A stretch of DNA of 64,000 bases from Roseicyclus persicicus (lineage in GTDB: Bacteria > Pseudomonadota > Alphaproteobacteria > Rhodobacterales > Rhodobacteraceae): NCBI RefSeq assembly GCF_012395815.1, contig NZ_JAAZQQ010000002.1:1-64000 (forward strand). The letters are read 5' to 3'. Under the pieces are notes generated by a model. The model was given only the letters and a program-made list of their open reading frames with translations. It had not been told where the DNA came from and ran no database searches. Of the stretch, positions 17,460-24,792 are shown one piece after another. Made by a program: the position numbers and the translations under genes. Within the stretch, counting starts at the first letter, position 1. The number at the start of each line of letters is the position of its first letter.

Positions 17460-17974
17460 CCCGCCGCAAGGAGGGGCGCATCGAGATCCAGTTACCGAGG
17501 ATCGCCATGTCGCCCGCTGAATTGCCCCCGCAGCGGCTCCACACCGTTGTGGACCTGCCCCCTCGGCCTGACGGGTTCGAACCGTCGGTCACATTCGGCG
17601 CCTTTCCCGGCACCGCCTATCCAAGGCATCGACCTCGCCGGCTGCGATACCTCGGGTCGGTGGAATGGGCCTGGAGCCCTGCCCACAACCGCTTCGAGGC
17701 CTATCACCTGCACCGCGGACGCGGGCATTGGTGCCTCTATATCCGGGATCTCGATCCGTTGGAGACGCAGTTCACCTGGCTGGAGGCTGCCTACGTCGAC
17801 CGGCGCGGTGTCGATGAGCGCACGGCCGCCATCCATCTGATGATCGCGATGTGGGAGGTGTGCGCCACGGACTACGAGATGGAGCGGTTCCACTGGATCA
17901 ACGAGGAAGCCTTTCTGTCCGTGGAGGAATGGATGGCGATCGCGCGGATGGTCTGGGTCGACATCTTGTCCTGA
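17456..17974 (+). CDS. hypothetical protein, second gene of the leader-RNA operon
   Basis: This 172-residue protein starts MTRRKEGRIEIQLPRIAMSP and is rich in aromatic residues (WAWSPAHNRFEAYHLHRGRGHWCLYIRDLD). It has no signal peptide or membrane segment. No family is recognised. Translational coupling to the upstream gene through an ATGA overlap indicates a shared role. It ends 289 bases before the next operon. Confidence 0.6.
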   Translation: MTRRKEGRIEIQLPRIAMSPAELPPQRLHTVVDLPPRPDGFEPSVTFGAFPGTAYPRHRPRRLRYLGSVEWAWSPAHNRFEAYHLHRGRGHWCLYIRDLDPLETQFTWLEAAYVDRRGVDERTAAIHLMIAMWEVCATDYEMERFHWINEEAFLSVEEWMAIARMVWVDILS

Positions 17975-18263
17975 GCTTCCCTCGGACGCGCAACCTTGGG
18001 CGGGCTGCCTGTACGTCGCAGGCGTAAACAGGCTGACCGGGGGCCTCGGATCCGGCCTGACCAAGAAAAAATCTTAGTGAAACGCCACCATAATTCGTGG
18101 CTCTTCCCCCTTGTATGCTTGCTCCTGACGGCGATCAGCGGTCGGTTCAAATCCCTCAGGTCAGCGTGGTTCTTGCGCCACCAAGATCGAGGGACAGCAG
18201 CCGCCATCTGCGCGCTTTCGAGGCCGGTTTTGGGGCCGCGGACACAAACTAGGAGCAGGGCCA

Positions 18264-18854
18264 ATGTTCAAGGCGTCGGGTGATGTACAGGCAGAGGGCG
18301 AAAAGGGCGTCCCCGTCATGGCGGTTGCGGGCAGGCGGCATGGTCCGGGCCCCGACTGCCACCCCCTGGCCGAGGATGGGGCGAAGATCATGGATGGGAT
18401 TGTGGCGGAACTTGCACCGTCGACGTCGCTGGAGGCGAGCTACGCAGAGGACATTGCGGACGTTGCCGCCCAGATCTGCAGGCAGAAGAGCATGCGCGAC
18501 GCCAGCTACCGCTCCCTCGGCCAGGACGTTGTCTGGCGCCGTGTTCGTCATTTGCGTGGTTTCGAGGGCAAGAGGGTCGAGGTGATTGCCACGTCCCTTG
18601 CACGGGGCTGGTTCAATGGTGAGCAGGAGGCCATTGCTGAACTGGATGGCATGGGCTTGTCGACGGATGTCATCTTGGCTGCCGTTCATCTGGCCAATCA
18701 GACGTATTTCCGTGAGATCGACCTCTCGATCGAGCGGCTTGAGAGGAGGAGGCAGCGCCTGCTCGAGGAGTACCACCACCTGAAGAAGAGCCGTCTGCTC
18801 CGGGAGCAGGTCGAGGATGCGGAGGTGGTGTCGCATGCCCAGCGAACGCAGTAA
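18264..18854 (+). CDS. hypothetical protein with helical C-terminus, first of a three-gene operon
   Basis: This 196-residue protein has a disordered N-terminus and a helical, highly charged C-terminal half (EIDLSIERLERRRQRLLEEYHHLKKSRLL) likely to form a coiled coil. SLEASYAEDIADVAAQICRQ starts its folded part. No family is recognised. AGGAGC lies upstream of the ATG. The next gene begins 20 bases before this one ends. Confidence 0.6.
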   Translation: MFKASGDVQAEGEKGVPVMAVAGRRHGPGPDCHPLAEDGAKIMDGIVAELAPSTSLEASYAEDIADVAAQICRQKSMRDASYRSLGQDVVWRRVRHLRGFEGKRVEVIATSLARGWFNGEQEAIAELDGMGLSTDVILAAVHLANQTYFREIDLSIERLERRRQRLLEEYHHLKKSRLLREQVEDAEVVSHAQRTQ

Positions 18855-19287
18855 GGGGCGCCTCGGTCGGTCCTCGACTGGGCCCCGGACAGAGGAAGGC
18901 AAGGCCCGCTCTTCGAGGAATGCCCTCACCCACGGCATGACGTCGTCGAAGCCCGATGAGGCGAGCATCCGAGCGCGGCTGGAGGAGGTGGAGGAGCATT
19001 TCGGTATGGGCTGTGTGCCCTACCACCTCGCCTTCACCTTCGCAGTGGCACAGGGGCGCGTAGACACTGCGAGGTCGTCGCGTGGGAGCTGCTACCCCAC
19101 CACGGCGTCCGTGGCGCCCGTCTGTGCCCCATTATGGCTTGGAGAAGACGCCGTCTCCACCTCGGGTGGGCGTGGGAGGAGCCTTCAGGACCGGTACCTC
19201 TCCGAGGCCATCTCCGCGAGGAGTAAGGCCCTCACTGCTATCTTCCGTCACCTGTCGAACAAACGCCAAAAAGGAGGCCTGTCGTGA
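18835..19287 (+). CDS. hypothetical protein with GPRTxEGKxxSSxNAxxHG motif
   Basis: This 150-residue protein begins MPSERSKGRLGRSSTGPRTE, and the motif TGPRTEEGKARSSRNALTHG (residues 15-34) is a widespread N-terminal signature of small proteins of unknown function. The motif is Arg/Lys-rich and may bind nucleic acid, but this is inference. The rest of the protein shows no recognised domain and is Ser-rich. It overlaps the genes on both sides, which indicates tight coupling. Confidence 0.6.
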   Translation: MPSERSKGRLGRSSTGPRTEEGKARSSRNALTHGMTSSKPDEASIRARLEEVEEHFGMGCVPYHLAFTFAVAQGRVDTARSSRGSCYPTTASVAPVCAPLWLGEDAVSTSGGRGRSLQDRYLSEAISARSKALTAIFRHLSNKRQKGGLS

Positions 19288-20249
19288 CCAAACGCCTGAA
19301 GGTCTACCACGATCGCGAGGAGCCGACCCCCTCCGAGCCCCTCTGCAGAAGGTGGCGAGAGGCCTTTGTCGCTCGTTATCTTGAGCACTTCGACGGGCCT
19401 CGCGCGGCGGTGGAAGCTGGGTATCCTCCCCGTGCCGCAGCCTGGGTCTCGTCCATCCTGCTCGCGCTCCGTCCCATCCGCCAGAGGCTGTCTTACCTTC
19501 GCGAAAGGCCGTCCAGCCCGAAGTCTCCCGCGAGCAGCTTCGCCGACTTGGTCGAGGAGGAGGCCTTCGAAGAAGCGACGAATCTCTACGTCACCAACCC
19601 CTTCACCGGCGAGCTCGAGCTCGATCTCTCCAGCGCGACGAAGGCACAGATGCGGGGCCTCGGCTTCACGCGGAGGACGGTATCGAGGGGAGGGGTGACG
19701 AGCGAGGAGACCGTGATCAAGCGGCTTCCCCGTCAGCCGGCTGTCAATGCCATCCGCCGGCGCATCGGTCTCGACCAGCCCGATCCGAGCCTCACCCGAG
19801 GCGAGGGGGCGGGCGAAATTTCTTTCAGGGTTCGTCATAGCTTTCCGATACTGGATGAAGACGGCAAGGTCGTGGAAATCGACGCTACGGGTGTGGAGTT
19901 CCAGGAATGGAAGCGTGAGAAGGAGGCCCGCTCGCGGCGTCAGAAGGAGGTGATGAGGGCGAGAGCGAGGAAGGCGCGCGTCTTGGGCTATCCCGACCCG
20001 TCCATCGAGGCGCGGGAGAATGTAGAACATTTCGCGCGCAGCAGCACTATGGACCTGGACCAGCCGCGCAACTCCATGCAGCCCGTGCATGACGATGAGC
20101 ACGGCACTTGCGACATCATCCCTTCCGGCGAGGGGGGCGATGAGGACGCTTGGCTGGACCAGGGATGGGGGGAGGAAGAAGATCCTCTTGTTATTGCCTA
20201 TGAGAGCACTGAACATGAGCGCAACGAGCCCTACCTCTCCGACCTCTGA
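19284..20249 (+). CDS. terminase small-subunit-like protein
   Basis: This is a 321-residue protein. Residues about 20-75 (RWREAFVARYLEHFDGPRAA onward, with EAGYPPRAAA) match the helix-turn-helix start of phage terminase small subunits of the Terminase_2 type, which recognise DNA for packaging. The remaining 240 residues are charged and unrecognised, with an acidic C-terminus. The GTG start overlaps the previous stop (GTGA) and is preceded by a perfect AAGGAGG. No large terminase, portal or capsid gene is nearby, so it is not part of an intact prophage and may have been co-opted. Confidence 0.6.
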   Translation: MTKRLKVYHDREEPTPSEPLCRRWREAFVARYLEHFDGPRAAVEAGYPPRAAAWVSSILLALRPIRQRLSYLRERPSSPKSPASSFADLVEEEAFEEATNLYVTNPFTGELELDLSSATKAQMRGLGFTRRTVSRGGVTSEETVIKRLPRQPAVNAIRRRIGLDQPDPSLTRGEGAGEISFRVRHSFPILDEDGKVVEIDATGVEFQEWKREKEARSRRQKEVMRARARKARVLGYPDPSIEARENVEHFARSSTMDLDQPRNSMQPVHDDEHGTCDIIPSGEGGDEDAWLDQGWGEEEDPLVIAYESTEHERNEPYLSDL

Positions 20250-20779
20250 CGGTGGACGTGATCATGCATTTCCCGAAACGAACTAGATGAACAGGACGCT
20301 CTGTAAGCCAGACGTTCCCAAGCGACCTGTCGGCAAGGTCGAGCGAGCGGGAGTCATGACGGCGTCTCGCTATGGCCGTTCATATTGGACTTTGCGGGGC
20401 AGGGCAGCAATGGGTTGAAATCTGAAATACTGTTAATAATCAATATCTTGAATACTTGTCTGTTCCATCCCTCCGACCAGAAGATTGGCAGTCCAAATCC
20501 ACGCCGCCCCCCATCACGCACGCCTTCTGCCCGTCGCGCCCTCCCAGGGTTCATCCCTTTACCGCCTCGCCGCAGCCTGCAGCGCACCCGCCATCATCCC
20601 TTTCGCGCCTCCTCCAACCCGACGCTCAGCGCCGCCGCCCCGCCCATCCATCGGGCCCTGATCCCGCCCCGCACCAGGACCATCGCCCCCCGACAGAACG
20701 TCGCTCCCCCACACCTCCGGCTTGTCCGCGCGCCGACGCGTCGCCATGCTCGCAGGGCAAGTCCAGGACGAGCAGACCA
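20250..20779 (+). other. long C-rich upstream region of the GT61 operon
   Basis: No supported gene occurs in these 530 bases. An AT-rich patch at about 20415-20460 could hold a promoter. From about 20490 to 20780 the plus strand is strikingly rich in C and poor in G. As RNA this would be unstructured, the kind of sequence that favours Rho loading. It is also the boundary between the lower-GC island and the high-GC block. Confidence 0.4.
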
Positions 20780-21913
20780 GTGCCTTACCGATTGCAGGAC
20801 CTTCCCCTCCGAGGCGCCCCGACCGGGGCAGGGGGCGGGGACGTCGCGGTCGGAACAGCCGCATCAAATGACGCGGCGGCGGGGCAGACCCTGATCCACG
20901 AAGGCTGGCGCCCCGGCGTGGCCCTCGACGGGCACCCCCTGTGCCTGCCGGACGACCCCACCTACGCCCTCGACGTCTATACCCGCGCCGTTGCGCCCCG
21001 GCGCTGCGAGGCGTGGCTCCTGCGCGGCGACATCGTCGTGGAGCCGCTGCACCGGGGCATCCTGCTCGACGGTCGGCCCGTCGAGCCGACCTCGCTCGTT
21101 CGCGCCGAGACGGCCGCCGGGCTGGCCGCGCGCAAGGCCACCGAGCAAGGCCCCGCCGAGCCGCCCGAGCAGGCGCCGATCGACGCCGCGATCCATTTGC
21201 AGCACCTGTGGGAGGGCTCCTTTTTCGACGCGCCCCACAGCCTGCTGCCCCGCATCTTCCAGGCCGAAGATCTCGGGATCGACCCGGCCATCCCGCTGCT
21301 GGTGTCCGAGGCCTTCCTGCTCCACAGCAAGGCCGCCGATTTCCTGCAGCCCCTTGTCGCCGGGCGGCGGCGCATCGTGGTGCACCGCCATGGCCACCGG
21401 CTGCGCTGCCGGTCGCTCTACCTGCTCGATCCCTACCGGTTCGACCGCGCGTCCTGGGACAGGATCTCGGCCGCCACCCCCGCCGCCGACCCGCCCGCGC
21501 CGATCGGGCCGCGCATCGCCCTGATCCGCGGCAGCAATGCTTTCCTCCGCCGCGTCACGCGGGGCTACGACATCCTGGTCGAGGCCCTTTGCGCGGCGGG
21601 ATTCGACCGCGTCGATCCGGGCGCGCTGTCGGTCGGGCAGCAGAAACGGATCTTCGCCGCCGCCACCCACATCGTCACCGAGAACGGCGGCGCGCTCACC
21701 AACATCATGCACCGGCTGGGGCGCCCGCTGCGCATCGACAGCCTGATCGCGGCGGACTACCGCACGACCACCTTCCAGGTCATGTCCACCATGTACGGCT
21801 ACGACTTCCGGTCCCATGTCCTGCCCTCGACCAGGACGGCCGCGGGGATCGAGATGCAGCTGGACCGGGACACCGCCGCGGCCATCCTCGCATCGGCACG
21901 GGAGACGGAATGA
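20780..21913 (+). CDS. glycosyltransferase family 61 protein
   Basis: This protein of about 377 residues has the C-terminal signature of GT61/DUF563 enzymes: IALIRGSNAFLRRV, then a stretch ending THIVTENGGALTNIMHR. Its substrate is unknown; relatives add sugars to exported polysaccharides. The open frame extends to 20456, but that part is a translation of C-rich DNA without family resemblance. The GTG at 20780 is a tentative start and a TTG at 20792 is possible. Its stop overlaps the next gene as ATGA, pairing it with a nucleotide-sugar enzyme. Confidence 0.72.
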   Translation: MPYRLQDLPLRGAPTGAGGGDVAVGTAASNDAAAGQTLIHEGWRPGVALDGHPLCLPDDPTYALDVYTRAVAPRRCEAWLLRGDIVVEPLHRGILLDGRPVEPTSLVRAETAAGLAARKATEQGPAEPPEQAPIDAAIHLQHLWEGSFFDAPHSLLPRIFQAEDLGIDPAIPLLVSEAFLLHSKAADFLQPLVAGRRRIVVHRHGHRLRCRSLYLLDPYRFDRASWDRISAATPAADPPAPIGPRIALIRGSNAFLRRVTRGYDILVEALCAAGFDRVDPGALSVGQQKRIFAAATHIVTENGGALTNIMHRLGRPLRIDSLIAADYRTTTFQVMSTMYGYDFRSHVLPSTRTAAGIEMQLDRDTAAAILASARETE

Positions 21914-22950
21914 AGATCGCCATGTTCGGCGCGTCGGGCTTCGTCGGAAGCAACCTCGCGCATCACCTGTCCCGCGACACCGCGCACGAGGTCCGCCTGT
22001 TCGACCTCGAGGAGCGCAAGCTGGCGCTGCGCTTCGAGAACGCGGCCTACAGCTTCGAGCCCCTCAGCATCGCCGACGGCAACCCCCGCGTGGACGAGAT
22101 CGTCGCCGAGAGCGACCTGGTGGTCGACCTCGCGGCCCATGTCCACCCGGCGATGTTCCTCAACCGCCCCCTCGACGTCGTGCAGCTGAACCTCTTCGAT
22201 TGCCTGACGGTGGTGCGGGCCTGCGTGCGGCATCGAAAGCGGCTCCTGCATTTCTCCACCTCCGAGGTCTACGGCAAGGCCCATGGCAGTGCCGAACCCT
22301 TCCGCGAGGATCACACCGATCTCGTCCTCGGGCCGGTCGGCAAGACCCGCTGGATCTACTCCTGCGCCAAGCAGCTGCTCGACCGGATGATCCATGCCCA
22401 CGGCGAGGAGCACGGGCTCGACTACACGCTGGTCCGCCCGTTCAACTTCGTCGGCCCCCTGATGGACAAGTTCTCGCGCGACTGGAGCCGCGACGACAAC
22501 CCGCGCGTCTTCGCCAACTTCATGTCGTCGCTGGTCTACGACCGCCCGCTGCAGCTGGTCGACGGCGGGCGCAGCCGCCGCTGCTTCACCTACATCGACG
22601 ATGCGGTCTCGGCGCTGCGGGCGATCATCGACGCGCCCGAGGCGATGAACCGGCAGGTCGTGAACATCGGCAACCCCGCCAACGAGACCTCGATCCGGGA
22701 CCTGGCCGAGCTGATGGTGCGCCACTACCGCCGGCTCTGCCCCGGGGCGCCGGTGCCGGCCATCGTCGACGTGCCCTCGGCCACGTTCTACGGCGAGGGC
22801 TACGAGGACTGCGACCGCCGCCTGCCCGACATCTCCAAGCTGCGGGCGATCGGCTGGTCGCCCCGCTTCGGCCTCGACGAGACGATCCACCGCTCCATGG
22901 CGTATTTCGTGCACAACCACGCCCGCCTCGTGGCGTCCCTCGGCGAATAG
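21910..22950 (+). CDS. NAD-dependent epimerase/dehydratase, UDP-glucuronate decarboxylase-like
   Basis: This is a 346-residue extended SDR enzyme with NAD+-binding GASGFVG at 7-13. STSEVYG at 116-122 and Tyr150-x3-Lys154 (YSCAK) form the active site. The segments GPVGKTRWIYSCAKQLLDRM, RPFNFVGP and SRRCFTYIDD resemble the C-terminal domain of ArnA, which oxidises and decarboxylates UDP-glucuronic acid. The Arg in FYGEGYEDCDRR lies where ArnA has its catalytic Arg. It may therefore make UDP-xylose or UDP-4-keto-pentose for the coupled GT61. Other sugar substrates remain possible. Confidence 0.8.
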   Translation: MKIAMFGASGFVGSNLAHHLSRDTAHEVRLFDLEERKLALRFENAAYSFEPLSIADGNPRVDEIVAESDLVVDLAAHVHPAMFLNRPLDVVQLNLFDCLTVVRACVRHRKRLLHFSTSEVYGKAHGSAEPFREDHTDLVLGPVGKTRWIYSCAKQLLDRMIHAHGEEHGLDYTLVRPFNFVGPLMDKFSRDWSRDDNPRVFANFMSSLVYDRPLQLVDGGRSRRCFTYIDDAVSALRAIIDAPEAMNRQVVNIGNPANETSIRDLAELMVRHYRRLCPGAPVPAIVDVPSATFYGEGYEDCDRRLPDISKLRAIGWSPRFGLDETIHRSMAYFVHNHARLVASLGE

Positions 22951-23004
22951 GGCGCCGCCCGTGGCGCTCGCCGCCGCCCGCGACCTTGGCGGCGGGCGGC
23001 GCCC
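22950..23004 (+). terminator. long GC hairpin after the epimerase gene
   Basis: GGGCGCCGCCCG at 22950-22961 pairs perfectly with CGGGCGGCGCCC at 22993-23004, with a smaller GC stem inside the loop. There is no T tract, so classical intrinsic termination is uncertain. It separates the GT61/epimerase pair from the phosphopantetheinyl transferase gene. Confidence 0.4.
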
Positions 23005-23048
23005 GGGCTAGCCTCCGGGCCGGACCGCAGGAAGGGGCCGCCGCGACC

Positions 23049-23720
23049 ATGCCGCCGCATCGTCCACCGCAAGACCGGCCGCCCGGCGCCGCGCTCGCCG
23101 CCGCCGCCCGCGACCTTTGCGGGGCGCGCATCGGCTGGGCCTGGGCGGACCCCGGCCACCACCACCCGTTGTGGCCCGGCGAGGCGCTGGACGGCGCCGT
23201 GCCGCGGCGCGCCGCCGAGTTCTCGGCCGGTCGGGCGGCCGCGCGGCAGGCCATGGCGGCGCTGGGCCTGCCCCCGGCGGCGCTTCCCGTTGGTCGGGAC
23301 CGGGCGCCGGTCTGGCCCGAGGCCATGGTGGGCAGCATCAGCCACAGCCGCACCGCCTGCCTCGCGGCCGTGGCGCGGCGCGCCGACCATGCCGGTCTCG
23401 GCATCGACATCGAGGCCGCGCCAGGCCCCGAGCCGGCCATGTGGCCGTCCTACATGACCGACGCCGAACGCGCGGCCCTGCCCAGCGACGGCGTGGCGGC
23501 GCAGTCCATGGCCTTCGCGCTGTTCTCGGCCAAGGAGGCCGCCTTCAAGGCGCAGGGCGGGCAGGTCGGATTTCGCGACATCGCGATCGGCCTCGACCTC
23601 GCCGGGGGCCGGTTCGAGGCCCGGTTTCCCCCGGTCGCCGGACATGCGCCGCCCCTGCTGGAGGGGCGGATCGCCGTCGTGGCCGGGCACGTGCTGGCCG
23701 TGGTCGCGCGGCCGGCCTGA
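23049..23720 (+). CDS. 4'-phosphopantetheinyl transferase (EntD/Sfp type)
   Basis: This 223-residue enzyme moves the phosphopantetheine arm of CoA onto a Ser of carrier proteins. All motifs are visible: GSISHS at 95-100, GIDIE at 118-122 with the Mg2+-binding Asp and Glu, and FSAKEAAFK at 159-167. The ATG at 23049 is chosen because the longer frame is out-of-frame translation of the upstream gene. It is the obvious activator of the two carrier domains encoded at 31.1-37.5 kb, although it is not in the same operon. Confidence 0.92.
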   Translation: MPPHRPPQDRPPGAALAAAARDLCGARIGWAWADPGHHHPLWPGEALDGAVPRRAAEFSAGRAAARQAMAALGLPPAALPVGRDRAPVWPEAMVGSISHSRTACLAAVARRADHAGLGIDIEAAPGPEPAMWPSYMTDAERAALPSDGVAAQSMAFALFSAKEAAFKAQGGQVGFRDIAIGLDLAGGRFEARFPPVAGHAPPLLEGRIAVVAGHVLAVVARPA

Positions 23721-23724
23721 CCGC

Positions 23725-24717
23725 TCAGCCCCGCCACAGCGGCGCCAGGGCCACGGCGGGCGGCCGGTCGCGGAACAGCCGCACGGCGATCATGTCCGCG
23801 ATGCCCGGCACCGGGGTGTCGGCCCCGGCCTCGCGCCGCAGCCAGTCGGCCACGCCCTGCATCACCCGGTCGCGCTCGGCCCGCAGCCGGGCGAGGGCGG
23901 CCGCGCGGACGGCCTCGCGCGGGGCGCCCTCGGCGGCCAGCTCGGCCGTCGCGGCGGCCACCGCCGCCGGATCGGCCGGCACGACGCGGGCGAAGGGATG
24001 GGGCAGCATCTCCAGCCGCCCGCCGGTCGCCTCGGTCGTGACGATCGGCAGCCCGCACAGGGCGTATTCGATGCTGGCCCGCATCGGGCCTTCGCGCTCG
24101 GACAGGCACAGCCCCACCCGCGCCCGGGCCAGCTGGCCGGCATAGTCCGGACCGGACAGGGCCCTGTAGGCGCCGTCGCCGAGGCGGTGATTGATGAACT
24201 CCGCCCGGGGCAGGTCGGCCATCACCCGCAGGATGTCGGCCGGGGTCGGGCGCCAGTAGACCAGCATCGCCCGGTCGATCGCCGCGGCCAGCGCATGGCG
24301 CTTGTAGGGCTCCAGCACGGCCACGTAGACGGCGTCGAACTCCCCGGGCTCGGCCGGGGCGACGGGCCTGAAGATGGATTCATCGCCGAAGGCCAGCAGG
24401 TTGCCCGGGCTGGCCGCGATGCCGGCGCCCCGCAGCGCCTGCAGCTCGGCCTCGGAGTTCGCCAGCACCAGGACGCGCGCAAGCGGCAGGCGCTGCCGCA
24501 ACCGGGCCAGGTCGGCGGCCAGCGCCGCCACCTCGGCGGGTCGGTCATGGGCCCAGGCCAGCGTCAGGATGTGGTACGACGCCCGGCCCTCGAACAGCTC
24601 GGGGTAGTCGCCGACCAGGCCCGCCACGGCCCCTTCGGCCAGCCGCCGCTTGCCCAGCGTGATCGGGGGATCCGCGCAGAGGATGCCGCCATACACCGCG
24701 GGCCGGGTTGCCTGCAT
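23725..24717 (-). CDS. GT4-like glycosyltransferase
   Basis: This 330-residue protein has a GT-B layout. The C-terminal half holds LSEREGPMRASIEYALCGLPIV, where Glu-x7-Glu is the hallmark nucleotide-sugar site of GT4 enzymes, followed by TTEATGGR. A preceding segment, VAVLEPYKRHALA, matches the start of the second Rossmann domain. The donor and acceptor are unknown. It is convergent with the phosphopantetheinyl transferase gene, with 4 bases between the stops, and divergent from the gene at 24793. Confidence 0.8.
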   Translation of the reverse strand: MQATRPAVYGGILCADPPITLGKRRLAEGAVAGLVGDYPELFEGRASYHILTLAWAHDRPAEVAALAADLARLRQRLPLARVLVLANSEAELQALRGAGIAASPGNLLAFGDESIFRPVAPAEPGEFDAVYVAVLEPYKRHALAAAIDRAMLVYWRPTPADILRVMADLPRAEFINHRLGDGAYRALSGPDYAGQLARARVGLCLSEREGPMRASIEYALCGLPIVTTEATGGRLEMLPHPFARVVPADPAAVAAATAELAAEGAPREAVRAAALARLRAERDRVMQGVADWLRREAGADTPVPGIADMIAVRLFRDRPPAVALAPLWRG

Positions 24718-24792
24718 CGGGATTTCCCTGTCTGCTAGAGCGCCGGCGCCCCATCGGGCGCCCGTGAGTCGAGGATCACCGGAAAGGCGGCG

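Noticed and set aside
18140-18160. A GGTTCAAATCC sequence resembling a tRNA T-loop, a possible attachment site
   Set aside because: The T stem does not pair and no acceptor, D or anticodon arms can be drawn around it.
20456-20779. A longer N-terminus for the GT61 protein
   Set aside because: The extra residues are Pro/Ser/Arg-rich translation of C-biased DNA and have no ribosome site or family resemblance.
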